NCBI GenBank assembly: GCA_963710645.1
Contig: CAVQBD010000001.1
Coordinates: 248,001 to 312,000 of the forward strand
Direction: 5' to 3'
Length of the DNA stretch: 64,000 nucleotides
Source: FEB-10 sp963710645
Lineage (GTDB): Bacteria > Acidobacteriota > Thermoanaerobaculia > Thermoanaerobaculales > Sulfomarinibacteraceae
Positions 24,461-32,968 of this stretch are shown here, piece after piece (position 1 is the stretch's first letter; the number at the start of each line of letters is the position of its first letter). A program made the position numbers and the translations under genes. Under the pieces are notes generated by a model. The model saw only the letters and a list, made by a program, of their open reading frames with translations, was not told the DNA's origin and ran no database searches.

Positions 24461-25917
24461 AGGCGCTGGTCCGGCAACCGGTCCATTCCCCACCGTCCGG
24501 CTTCAGCGGCCATGCGTTGGTCGAGGTCGGCGCGAACCGAGTCGGGCAGCGGCGACGGCTGGGATGCGGCGACGATGCGCTCGACTTCATCGTGGGCTCG
24601 TTCACCCAGGGTGCGGGCCCCTTCGGCCTGCCATCGCGAACGATTGGCGCGGTCGATCACCGGTCCCGGGAAGGTGATCTCGGCCCGCAGGTGGCGGCGG
24701 GTGTGGTCGGCGATGAGCAGGTGCTGCTCGCGGAGGAGCTCTTCGAGAAGAGGCGCCGCCGGGAAATCGTCCCGCGGTTCGAAACCCGCCACAAGGCGTT
24801 CGGTCATGGCGCAGATCTCGTTGTCCAGCACCAGCTTTTCCAAGCTGAAGCAGCTTTCGAAATCGAGCATCCCTGGGCCGGAGACTGAATTGATACCCAC
24901 AAGCGCAGCCAGGGTGGCGCCGATTCCCGTCTCCAAACCGGCCTGGGCGTCCAGTTGTTTGGCGTCCGACAGCGAAATGTAGCCTTGGGTTGGTAGACCA
25001 AGCCGGGAGCCGATCTGGCTGTAGGCGGCGGTCACCATCATGGTCTCGATGGCGCCCATGGGGGTGGTCTCGAAGCGGATGTCGAAGATTGCCGGCGACC
25101 CGCCGTAGAGCATGGGTGCACCCGGCCGGGCGAGCTGGCTGATGACGATACCGCTCAGGGTTTCGGCCGTGTGCTGCACCAGCGTTCCCACCAACGTCAC
25201 CGGCGCCATGAAGCCCGAGAGGGGCATGGCGATGAACTCCACCGGGATCCCCCAGGTGGCGCAATCCACGACGTTCTGGCTGGTGACGTCGCTCCATTTC
25301 ACGGGCGACGTGGGGCAGCACGAGAAGACGGTCAGCGGTTTGGCCTCGAGTTCCTCGCGCCCGCCTCGGACGGCGAGCTGGAGATCGCGCATGATGTGGA
25401 ACGCGTCGACGGTGAAGGCGCCGGTGATGACCGGTTTCGAGCAATGGAGCAGCGACAAGTAGAGGCGGTAACTGTCCGAAATCATCTCGGGCACGTCAGA
25501 GGGGACCATGGCGGTGCTCTGGGACGCGATGTGGTCCAGACCCGCCACCAGCCGGGCGTAGCGCACGTAGTCGGCGGTCACCGGCGGCCGCACCCCGCCG
25601 GTTGCGGGATCCAGAATCGTGATGGCAGCCGAACCCGGGGTGAAGGAGACGTTGTCGCCGGCGAAGTGGTGGGTCTCCTCGCCAGAAACGTCGTAGAGGC
25701 GGAATTCCGACGGCGAGGTTGCGAGCGCGGCATCGATGAGGTCCGTTGTCAGCCGGGCGCGTGAGGCTTCGAGGTCCACCTCGGCGCCGTGTCCGTCGAG
25801 CATCTCCAGCACGCCGGGGTTGTGGATCTCCACACCGATGGTGCACAGGATCTCCTGTGCTTCGGCGACGATCCGATCGACGAGCGCGTCATCCAGCAGC
25901 TTCAGCTTCGGTCTCAT
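24457..25917 (-). CDS. MttB-superfamily corrinoid methyltransferase (non-pyrrolysine)
   Basis: A 486-residue TIM-barrel methyltransferase of the trimethylamine methyltransferase (MttB/MtgB, COG5598) superfamily: EAQEILCTIGVEIHNP at the start, then HIASQSTAMVPSDVPE, FSCCPTSPVKW, GAIETMMVTAAYSQIG and a late SGPGMLDFESCFSLEKLVLD. There is no in-frame amber codon, so it is a non-pyrrolysine member, the class that demethylates quaternary amines such as glycine betaine or carnitine onto a corrinoid protein. The ATG at 25917 is preceded by aaaggac. No corrinoid-binding protein is in the window, so the methyl acceptor must be encoded elsewhere. Confidence 0.88.
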   Translation of the reverse strand: MRPKLKLLDDALVDRIVAEAQEILCTIGVEIHNPGVLEMLDGHGAEVDLEASRARLTTDLIDAALATSPSEFRLYDVSGEETHHFAGDNVSFTPGSAAITILDPATGGVRPPVTADYVRYARLVAGLDHIASQSTAMVPSDVPEMISDSYRLYLSLLHCSKPVITGAFTVDAFHIMRDLQLAVRGGREELEAKPLTVFSCCPTSPVKWSDVTSQNVVDCATWGIPVEFIAMPLSGFMAPVTLVGTLVQHTAETLSGIVISQLARPGAPMLYGGSPAIFDIRFETTPMGAIETMMVTAAYSQIGSRLGLPTQGYISLSDAKQLDAQAGLETGIGATLAALVGINSVSGPGMLDFESCFSLEKLVLDNEICAMTERLVAGFEPRDDFPAAPLLEELLREQHLLIADHTRRHLRAEITFPGPVIDRANRSRWQAEGARTLGERAHDEVERIVAASQPSPLPDSVRADLDQRMAAEAGRWGMDRLPDQRL

Positions 25918-25947
25918 GCCCTGTCCTTTGTTCGAGGTCGGTCGGTT

Positions 25948-25989
25948 CCCCACTCCCTACTCCCCACTGCCTACTCCCTACTGCCTTAT
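25948..25989. repeat. Heptamer array (ccctact family)
   Basis: Six units: ccccact, ccctact, ccccact, gcctact, ccctact, gccttat. The reverse complement is the gcagtag/ggagtag family of 20180 and 39201. It lies in the gap between the carbamoyltransferase and MttB-family genes. Confidence 0.8.
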
Positions 25990-26006
25990 TCAATCCGAGC
26001 CCAAAC

Positions 26007-26987
26007 CTACCCATCACCCATAGTCAACGCCATCAAGGCTTTTTGCACGTGGAGGCGGTTCTCGGCCTCGTCGTAGACCACCGACTGGGGCCCGTCGATG
26101 ACTTCGTTGGTGACCTCCCGGCCGCGGTCGGCCGGCAGCGGGTGCATGTAGATCAAGTGATCCTTACCCAACGCCATCTGGTCGGCGCCGCAACGCCAGC
26201 TCGGGTACTTCTCGATCAGGGCCAGACCCTCGGAAACGTCCCGGGTCGTCAGCAGCGGTCCCCAGGACTTGGGCACCACGGCGTCGGCGTCTTCGAATGC
26301 ATCTTCGAATCGGTGACTGATTTCGAAGCTGCCGCCTCCGGCCAGGGCGTTGGCGCGGGCCTGCTCCTCGATCTCGGGGACAAGTCGGAACTCGGGCGGG
26401 TAGGCGAGGGTGACGTCGATACCGAAACGGGGCAGCATGAGGATCAGACTCTGCGGCACCGAAAGCGGCCTTACGTAGTTGGGAGCGGAGGTCCACGCCA
26501 CACCCACCTTGAGGCCTCGAGTTGTGCCGAATTTCTCCCTGATGGTCATGGCATCGGCCAGGATCTGACAGGGGTGGTAGAGGTCGCACTGCATGCTGAG
26601 CACCGGAACCGATGCCTCTTCCGCCACCTCCCGGATGTAGGCGTTGCCTTCGCCGAAGGCGCAGTGACGGATGGCAATGCCCTCTCCGTAGCGCGACAGC
26701 ACGTTGGCCGTGTCGCGGGCGTTCTCGCCGTGGCTGATCTGCATCTTGTCCGGCGACAAAAAGATGGCGTGGCCGCCGAGCTGGGTCATCCCGGTTTCGA
26801 AGGAGTTGCGGGTCCGGGTGGAGGCATCAAAGAAGATCATGTAGAGGGTTTTTGCGGTCAGAAGGGGCGTTGGGCGGCCCTCCCGTTTGGCGGTCTTGAG
26901 CTCGTCCGCCAGATCGAGCGCTCTGGTCAACTCGTCGACTGTCCAATCCTGAGTGGTTATGAAATCTCTTCCGTGAAGACTATTCAT
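26007..26987 (-). CDS. YgeW-like (knotted) carbamoyltransferase
   Basis: A 326-residue aspartate/ornithine carbamoyltransferase-fold enzyme. The carbamoyl-phosphate site is FDASTRTRNSFE; then SHGENARDTANVLSRY and SMQCDLYHPCQILAD; the second-substrate region has WTSAPNYVRPLSVPQS and PKSWGPL, and HPLPADRG comes late. The pattern matches the YgeW/knotted group, whose physiological substrate is not settled, rather than ArgF or PyrB. The ATG at 26987 is preferred because ggag lies 8 bases upstream; a TTG at 27002 is possible. In E. coli, ygeW also sits with a ygeY-type hydrolase and a PLP lyase, as here. Confidence 0.82.
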   Translation of the reverse strand: MNSLHGRDFITTQDWTVDELTRALDLADELKTAKREGRPTPLLTAKTLYMIFFDASTRTRNSFETGMTQLGGHAIFLSPDKMQISHGENARDTANVLSRYGEGIAIRHCAFGEGNAYIREVAEEASVPVLSMQCDLYHPCQILADAMTIREKFGTTRGLKVGVAWTSAPNYVRPLSVPQSLILMLPRFGIDVTLAYPPEFRLVPEIEEQARANALAGGGSFEISHRFEDAFEDADAVVPKSWGPLLTTRDVSEGLALIEKYPSWRCGADQMALGKDHLIYMHPLPADRGREVTNEVIDGPQSVVYDEAENRLHVQKALMALTMGDG

Positions 26988-27004
26988 ATGGTCGATCTCC
27001 AATG

Positions 27005-27081
27005 CTCAATTTTCCGGCTCGGAGTCTGGTTTGGCCGGCAGATCTTCGCCGCGGACATGGACTCCGGGCCGAAGAATTGAG
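27005..27081 (-). repeat. Intergenic hairpin ahead of the carbamoyltransferase gene
   Basis: 27005-27026 (ctcaattttccggctcggag...) and 27060-27081 pair as reverse complements with 19 of 22 matches, leaving a 33-base loop. The hairpin lies just upstream of the carbamoyltransferase start and after the M20 hydrolase stop. It could be an attenuator or RNA processing site. Confidence 0.6.
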
Positions 27082-27100
27082 AAATAGCTCAGTCTGATTC

Positions 27101-28306
27101 TCACTTGAACTCCCGTACCAAGACCCCTGGTATGAGGCTGTAGACCGCGGTTGCGGTCACGAGGTCCTCGACCGAGACCCGCTCCTCGGTGGTGTGCGCC
27201 AGCTCCTCACGACCGGGTGCAAAGCCCACCGTGGGGATGCCCAACCGGCCCATTGTGGCGACGCCGTTGGTGGAGAACCACCAGCGAGAGATGGCCGGCG
27301 GTCGTCCGAGGACCTCGGAGGCGGCCGAGGCGACCCCCCGAACCAAGGGGTGGTCCTCTTCCAGGACCCAGGTGGGGTAGTACTTGTCCTGGATGACCGT
27401 GGCCCCGTTCCAGCCGGTGGCCTCGTAGTGGAGCAGTGCCACCTCGGCGTCGCCGATGTGGGGCAGGCCGCGGAACTCCGCCATGGCCGTCTCCACGGTC
27501 TCTCCAACCGTCAGCCGGCGGTCGAGGGTGATCCGGGCGGAATCGGGGACCGCGTTGAGGGACGGTGTCGTGCACTGGATATGGGACGCGATCACCGAAC
27601 CCGAACCCAGGAAGTCGTCGTGGGCCAGGCGCGTATTGAGCTGCTCCACATCGGTCAGGATCGGCGCCATTGCGTAGAGTGCGTTGATCCCGCGGTGGGC
27701 GTGGGCGCCGTGGGCCGAGACACCCCGGGTGGTGATGGTGGCCTCGAGGCGGCCGCGGTGGCCGCGATAGACGTCGAGGTTGGTGGGCTCGCCGAGTATC
27801 ACCACGTCGGGTCTCAGGCCGTGTTGTTGAATGAGGTGGAGCATGCAGGCCCCGTCGCACTCCTCCTCCATCACCGATGCGCTGAGGTACACCGAGACGC
27901 CGTCCGGGACGCCGCGATCGGCGAGGATCCTGGCGCCGTAGGCCATGGCGGCAATGGCCGGCAGTTCGTCCACAGCGCCGCGGCCCCAGACGAGGCCGTC
28001 TTCGAGCTTTCCCTCGAAGGGATCGAAGGGCCACGCCCGTGGATCACCGACGCCCACGCAGTCGATGTGGCCATCCATGAGGATTTTGAACGGGCCGCTG
28101 CCGACCCGGGCCACCACGGTGCCGAGGCCGTCGAAGAAGACCTCGTCGAAGCCGAGTTCGCGGTATTCTCGCTGGACCCGCTCACAGCGTTGCTTTTCGC
28201 TGCCGCTTTCGGCGGGTATGGCGATCATTTCCCTGAGAAAGCTGACGATTTCAGACTCGAATCCGCGCGCCGCATCCAGCGCGGCAGTGTTCCGGGGACC
28301 GTCCAT
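27101..28306 (-). CDS. M20-family metallohydrolase, YgeY-like
   Basis: A 401-residue M20/ArgE-DapE-type hydrolase. First metal site MDGHIDCVG, then WGRGAVDELPAIAAM, catalytic/metal Glu pair VMEEECDG, and the dimerisation lid (SAHGAHAHRGINALYAM). A late GFAPGREELAHTTEERV completes the metal site. It probably deacylates or decarbamoylates an amino compound. The ATG is preceded by an excellent aggagg. It is first gene of the leftward series, divergent from the PLP enzyme, and recalls the ygeW-ygeX-ygeY grouping of E. coli. Confidence 0.85.
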   Translation of the reverse strand: MDGPRNTAALDAARGFESEIVSFLREMIAIPAESGSEKQRCERVQREYRELGFDEVFFDGLGTVVARVGSGPFKILMDGHIDCVGVGDPRAWPFDPFEGKLEDGLVWGRGAVDELPAIAAMAYGARILADRGVPDGVSVYLSASVMEEECDGACMLHLIQQHGLRPDVVILGEPTNLDVYRGHRGRLEATITTRGVSAHGAHAHRGINALYAMAPILTDVEQLNTRLAHDDFLGSGSVIASHIQCTTPSLNAVPDSARITLDRRLTVGETVETAMAEFRGLPHIGDAEVALLHYEATGWNGATVIQDKYYPTWVLEEDHPLVRGVASAASEVLGRPPAISRWWFSTNGVATMGRLGIPTVGFAPGREELAHTTEERVSVEDLVTATAVYSLIPGVLVREFK

Positions 28307-28391
28307 CGGTGTCCTCCTGCCACCGGGCGGCCAGCGCCCGGTTCGCGTTGTGTACTATACGACGGACTCTGACAAGTCGGGAGGCCCACAG
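28307..28391. promoter_or_regulatory. Divergent promoter region
   Basis: An 85-base gap between the divergently transcribed M20 hydrolase and PLP enzyme genes must hold both promoters. The AT-richer patch gttgtgtactatacgac (from about 28345) is the only part resembling a -10 region. No operator palindrome is clear. Confidence 0.4.
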
Positions 28392-29864
28392 GTGTCGATA
28401 CACAGTCCGAAGCAGGTCCTGGAAAACACGATCCAGCGGTGCCGGGAGCGCGACATCATCGTGCCGACCTTTGACGAGATGATGTACCCGGAGCGCATCC
28501 CCGCCGGGATCGGGAGCGAGCTGGGTGAGATTGGGCTGTGGGACCTGCACCCTCGCAACTTGTTCCGGATCACCTGGAAGAACGAGCCGGTGAGGTCGGG
28601 CGGAGCCTTTGGTGACGTCAACGTCATCGAACTTCCGAGCGAGCTCACCGGTGTGCGGGCCAGAATCCTGGTGCTGCTCGGCAAATACTTTCCCACCGGT
28701 GCTCACAAGGTGGGGGCCACCTTCGCCCCGCTTGTGGAACGGCTTGTAGCGGGGACCTTCGACCCGACGACACAGAAGGCGCTCTGGCCCTCCACCGGCA
28801 ACTACTGTCGCGGCGGCGCCTACGACGCCCACCTCCTGGCCTGTCCGTCCATCGCCGTTTTACCCGAGGGCATGTCCAAGGAGCGCTTCGAGTGGCTCGA
28901 GACCCTCGGGTCGGAGATCTACGCCACTCCAGGGTCGGAGAGCAACGTCAAGGAGGTCTACGACAAGACCCTTCAGCTGGCGGCGGAACGGCCCGACGAG
29001 ATCGTGGTGCTCAACCAGTTCGAAGAGTTCGGCAACGCACTTTGGCATTACGTTTGCACCGGGCGGGCCATGGAGGAGGTCTTCCATCGGGTGGCCGGTG
29101 CCGATCATCGGTTGGCGGCGGTGTGTCTCACCCAGGGATCGGCGGGCACCCTCGGCAGCGCCGAATACCTGAAGGAGAAATTTCCCACCATCAAGGTCGT
29201 GGCCGGTGAGGCCCTCCAGTGTCCGACCCTGCTTCACACGGGGCACGGCGAACACCGCATCGAGGGTATCGGGGACAAGCACGTGCCGTGGATCCACAAC
29301 CTGCGCAACACCGATGTGGTTGCCGGCATCGATGATGATGCCTGCATGGCCCTGATGCGGCTTTTTAATGAACCGGCAGGCAGGTCCTATCTGAAGGACC
29401 GTACTGTGGATCCCGAATTGGTCGACCGGCTGGACGTGCTCGGGATCTCGTCCATCGCCAATCTACTGATGTGTGTCAAGACGGCGAAGTACTTCGAGCT
29501 TTCCGACCGCGACGTGCTGATCACGGTGGCCACCGACTCCATGGAGCTCTACGGCTCCCGCGTCGAGGAGGAGCGTGAGCTCCACGGCGTTTACTCTGAT
29601 TGCGACGCCGCGGTCCACCACGAGCGGTATCTGCTGGGCGCGGGAATCGACTACCTGCTCGAGACGTCGTACTGGGACCGCAAGCGGATGCACAACCTCA
29701 AGTACTTCACCTGGGTCGAGCAGCTGGGCAAGCCGGTGGAGGAACTCGATGCCCAGTGGGAGGACCCGGACTACTGGACCTCGAAGTGGCGCGGGTGGGG
29801 GGAACTGGACGACCGCATCCGGGAGTTCAACGAGTGCACGGGGTTGTTGAAGAAGTACGCGTAG
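28392..29864 (+). CDS. PLP-dependent fold-type II enzyme (cysteine-synthase-like superfamily)
   Basis: A 490-residue PLP enzyme. The cofactor Lys is probably in FPTGAHKVGATFAP; STGNYCRGGAYDAHLL fits the phosphate-binding region; GSAGTLGSAEYLKEKFP lies later. It is longer than cysteine synthases, with extra C-terminal helices (ELDDRIREFNECTGLLKKYA). It may replace the PLP ammonia-lyase (YgeX role) of the E. coli yge cluster, but the substrate is unknown. The GTG at 28392 has gggagg about 8 bases upstream; the frame is open further upstream but without a better start. Confidence 0.8.
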   Translation: MSIHSPKQVLENTIQRCRERDIIVPTFDEMMYPERIPAGIGSELGEIGLWDLHPRNLFRITWKNEPVRSGGAFGDVNVIELPSELTGVRARILVLLGKYFPTGAHKVGATFAPLVERLVAGTFDPTTQKALWPSTGNYCRGGAYDAHLLACPSIAVLPEGMSKERFEWLETLGSEIYATPGSESNVKEVYDKTLQLAAERPDEIVVLNQFEEFGNALWHYVCTGRAMEEVFHRVAGADHRLAAVCLTQGSAGTLGSAEYLKEKFPTIKVVAGEALQCPTLLHTGHGEHRIEGIGDKHVPWIHNLRNTDVVAGIDDDACMALMRLFNEPAGRSYLKDRTVDPELVDRLDVLGISSIANLLMCVKTAKYFELSDRDVLITVATDSMELYGSRVEEERELHGVYSDCDAAVHHERYLLGAGIDYLLETSYWDRKRMHNLKYFTWVEQLGKPVEELDAQWEDPDYWTSKWRGWGELDDRIREFNECTGLLKKYA

Positions 29865-29949
29865 CTCGGCAATTCGAAATGCGAAATGGGAAACTCGATT
29901 CGTGGAGTGAATCGAGTAGCCACTATTCCCGCATGGAGAAGCCGTCTCG

Positions 29950-30339
29950 TTACACGAACTCGAGCAACTCCAGCGAATGCCGATCGGCATCATCCCCGTG
30001 GCTCTCCACATTGCCGGTGGGCGAGAACACGAAGGTTGCGTGCTTACCGGCGGTGCGGGAGAAATAGACCCGGTTCTTTTCCCCCTTGGTGTGCATGTCG
30101 ATGCCGCAGAGGTCGCGATCCACATAGCTGATCAGGCTTGCGTGGCAAAGAGGACACGCGAAGTCCCAGATTTCGCCGGGTTCCAGATGAACCCCGGGCG
30201 GCATATAGGCTTTGTAATTGCCGGGCTCGGGGTGAAAACCCATCAGTACACGGGTTGTGCCGTGGGCCGCCACCAACACGATAGTCTCGTCCGGATTCAG
30301 CATGGCCGAGCATTGCGGGCAGGAGTATGTCCATCGCAT
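29950..30339 (-). CDS. Small zinc-ribbon protein of unknown function
   Basis: A 129-residue protein with two Cys pairs: CPQC near residue 7 and CPLC near 62, probably one zinc ribbon. Between them is LNPDETIVLVAAHGTTRVLMGFHP. No signal or membrane segment. The ATG has aaggggaa upstream. Not recognised beyond the zinc-ribbon pattern; its stop faces the PLP enzyme gene. Confidence 0.72.
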   Translation of the reverse strand: MRWTYSCPQCSAMLNPDETIVLVAAHGTTRVLMGFHPEPGNYKAYMPPGVHLEPGEIWDFACPLCHASLISYVDRDLCGIDMHTKGEKNRVYFSRTAGKHATFVFSPTGNVESHGDDADRHSLELLEFV

Positions 30340-30465
30340 GAGATTCCCCTTCCGGCGCTTCTTCCTGTTCTCGCTCAGATCCGCGTGTGGTTGATGAGAA
30401 CAATATGGGTCGCGACCGACAAAAAGAAAAGCCTCGAGAACCCGCGCACTCGCGAAGAATGGCGG

Positions 30466-31065
30466 TTATTCGGACCCGGGATCGAGCGCCTGTGGGACTT
30501 CTCGGACCACTTCTGACGCGATCACCAGTTGGAGCAGCCGACCGATGATCACAGCCTTGACCAGGCCCGACGTCTCCGGCGACATGGCGGGTTCCAACAG
30601 AGCATCGATGAGGGCTCGACGTTCAAAGGGCTCGATTTCGGGATTGCGCTGAGAGCTCCACCGCCACAGCTCGTCATACAGCCGCCACGCAGCCCCGCGG
30701 TGAACCGACTCGAGTTCCCCCTCCCACGCCCGCACGTGCTGTCGGGTGGCCAGCACCATCAGACCCTCGGTAAGGGCTCCGGACAGAATCCCCATGGCCA
30801 GGTCCTGCGAATCGCCTGCCTCGGCGAGCCGTTCCAGGATGACCCCGCTGATGGCTGAGATGTCCAGCTTGGAGGCCAGATGGCTGAAGTCGCGGCTCGA
30901 AATGCCGGTTTGGATTCGATCGAGGTAGGCGTGAAAGGCTCCGATGATTGTGATCAAAGGGGCGTCCGGTGACACGCCTTCGCCGAGGAGGTCGCCTCGG
31001 AGTCTCCACAGACATTCCCGAGACGGCTCGGAGAGGACCAACGCCAGTGATTCCGCCAGAGACAT
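30466..31065 (-). CDS. Hypothetical helical protein
   Basis: A 199-residue, mostly alpha-helical soluble protein (LAESLALVLSEPSRECLWRL; AISGVILERLAEAG; VKAVIIGRLLQLVIASEVV). No motif I recognise. The ATG at 31065 is where the conserved-looking sequence begins; the longer frame is antisense to the MATE gene. It is divergent from the MATE transporter, with about 50 bases between starts. Confidence 0.6.
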   Translation of the reverse strand: MSLAESLALVLSEPSRECLWRLRGDLLGEGVSPDAPLITIIGAFHAYLDRIQTGISSRDFSHLASKLDISAISGVILERLAEAGDSQDLAMGILSGALTEGLMVLATRQHVRAWEGELESVHRGAAWRLYDELWRWSSQRNPEIEPFERRALIDALLEPAMSPETSGLVKAVIIGRLLQLVIASEVVREVPQALDPGSE

Positions 31066-31116
31066 GAGTGGCCAGTATAGACCGAGCGAGGAGGGAGGTG
31101 CCGGTATGATCGCGCG

Positions 31117-32484
31117 ATGGCTGACGTGAAACACCCTGGAGGGGATGCCGGCCGGTTGACCTACCGGCGGGTGACGGCGTTGGCGCTGCCGATCATCCTC
31201 GCAAACCTGGCGGTGCCTTTGCTCGGCATCGTGGACACGGCGGTGATCGGTCATCTGGGCCGCGTCGCCCCGTTGGCGGCCATCGCCATCGGCAGCCAGA
31301 TCTTCAACTTCCTGTATTGGAGCATGGGTTTTCTGCGCATGGGAACCACCGGTCTCACCGCCCAAGCCGAGGGTGCCGGTGACCAGGTGGAGATCATTGC
31401 TGTCCTGGTACGTTCACTGTTGCTCGGGCTGGCCATTGGTGGGCTGCTGGTGGTGGCACAGCGGCCCATCGCCACGGCCGCGGCGGTGGTCTTCGAGACC
31501 GGCCCCGAGGTGGCCGGAATGACCCGCGAGTACTTCCTTATTCGTATTTTTGGAGCCCCCGCGACCATGGCGACATATGTCGCGCTGGGCTGGTTCATCG
31601 GGCTTCGTCAAACGCGAGTCGTGCTTCTCCTGCAGGTTATTCTCAACGGACTCAACATCGTGTTGGATGTGCTCTTCGTGGTCGGTCTGGGCTGGGGTGT
31701 TCGTGGCGTGGCGCTTGGGACCCTCATCTCCGAGTGGACTGCCGCCCTGCTTGCTGTGGGCCTGATCGCGTGGCGGCTGCGCCGCCGTTCGCCCGACCCA
31801 TTGGCTGAAGCTTCTTGGATGACTCGCGTTTTCCAGCCACGAGCGCTGCTCGCCACCATCGACGTCAACCGCGACATATTTGTCCGCACCGTATTGTTGA
31901 TCACAGCCTTTGCCTGGTTCACACGAGAAGGGGCGCGATCCGGTGAGGTGATCCTTGCCGCAAACCATGTGTTGCTGCAGTTTCTCGCGTTCTCGGCGTT
32001 TTTCCTCGATGGTTTCGCCTTCTCAACCGAGGCGCTGGTGGGTCAAGCGGTTGGGGCGCGGAGTCGCTCCCAGTTGACCCGGGCCGTGCGACTGACAACC
32101 GTGCTCGGTTTGGCGACGGCGGCGGTCACCGCTGCGGTCTTCGCCCTTGCCGGGCCGAGGATCATAGACGGCCTCACAACGGCGGAGGCGGTGCGGACGA
32201 CCGCCCGCACCTTCCTGCCCTACGCGGTGCTCCACCCGCTGTTGGGGGTGTGGTGCTTCCAGCTTGACGGGATCTTCATCGGCGCCACTCGTACCGCCGA
32301 CATGCGCAACACCATGATTGTGTCGTTTGCCGTCTACATGGCCATATGGTGGTTGCTGTGGGGCCCTCTGGGCAACCACGGTCTGTGGATCGCGTTCCTG
32401 GTCTTCTTCGCCGCTCGCGGCATCACCCTGGGAGGTCGATATCCCGCGTTGGTGCAATCCGTCTCCTCGCCGACTGGGGGCTGA
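31117..32484 (+). CDS. MATE-family efflux transporter (DinF-like)
   Basis: A 455-residue inner-membrane antiporter with about twelve hydrophobic segments. The family opening is clear: LALPIILANLAVPLLGIVDTAVIGHLG; the second half repeats the pattern (FLDGFAFSTEALVGQAVGAR). It exports cationic or drug-like compounds using H+ or Na+ gradients; the subgroup resembles DinF. The stop abuts the convergent lipoprotein gene with no gap. Confidence 0.92.
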   Translation: MADVKHPGGDAGRLTYRRVTALALPIILANLAVPLLGIVDTAVIGHLGRVAPLAAIAIGSQIFNFLYWSMGFLRMGTTGLTAQAEGAGDQVEIIAVLVRSLLLGLAIGGLLVVAQRPIATAAAVVFETGPEVAGMTREYFLIRIFGAPATMATYVALGWFIGLRQTRVVLLLQVILNGLNIVLDVLFVVGLGWGVRGVALGTLISEWTAALLAVGLIAWRLRRRSPDPLAEASWMTRVFQPRALLATIDVNRDIFVRTVLLITAFAWFTREGARSGEVILAANHVLLQFLAFSAFFLDGFAFSTEALVGQAVGARSRSQLTRAVRLTTVLGLATAAVTAAVFALAGPRIIDGLTTAEAVRTTARTFLPYAVLHPLLGVWCFQLDGIFIGATRTADMRNTMIVSFAVYMAIWWLLWGPLGNHGLWIAFLVFFAARGITLGGRYPALVQSVSSPTGG

Positions 32485-32901
32485 TCAGGGAACCCGGGTT
32501 CCGGGTTGGCGGGAGGAACCAGAGAGGATCCGCATGTACTCATCCTCGAACCACTGGAGCTGCCTTTGCCAGTCGTCGTCGGGCTCGCGGTCGCCCACCA
32601 GCGACGCACTGGCGGTGACATCGAAGTCGGCTGGGCCGGAGCCTGCATCCGGGCTGGGTGAGCCTTTGATGTTCACGTTGAGGTCCACCGGCGTGCCTTC
32701 CACGTCGAACCGGCCCACCACGAAGCCCATGGACTTGTTGGACGAGATGATCTTTCCACCGAGAGCGAGAATGGCTCCTTCAGCGTCCATGAAAAGCTGA
32801 CTCTTGTTGGCGTAGAAGTGCTCGGTCTGTCCGATGGACGATGTGGACGAAGCACAGGCGAGCGAAAGGACGAGGAGCAATACCGCACTGAGACGAAACA
32901 T
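32485..32901 (-). CDS. Small lipoprotein of unknown function
   Basis: A 138-residue protein starting MFRLSAVLLLVLSLACASS, with LAC as lipobox. The mature part (LGGKIISSNKSMGFVVGRFD, VDLNVNIKG) suggests a small beta-sheet domain. Not recognised. It converges with the MATE gene, whose stop codon it adjoins. Confidence 0.7.
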   Translation of the reverse strand: MFRLSAVLLLVLSLACASSTSSIGQTEHFYANKSQLFMDAEGAILALGGKIISSNKSMGFVVGRFDVEGTPVDLNVNIKGSPSPDAGSGPADFDVTASASLVGDREPDDDWQRQLQWFEDEYMRILSGSSRQPGTRVP

Positions 32902-32968
32902 TCTTCCTCCCTGATCTACCCCATCATACGCGCTACACTGCGCAGGGATTCACCGAGGCGGAGACCCG

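Noticed and set aside
24457..25917. Pyrrolysine-containing MttB
   Set aside because: The frame is continuous with no internal amber codon, so this is a non-pyrrolysine superfamily member.
28349..28391. Earlier start for the PLP enzyme
   Set aside because: The frame is open upstream into the antisense of the M20 gene, but only the GTG at 28392 has a good ribosome site at proper spacing.
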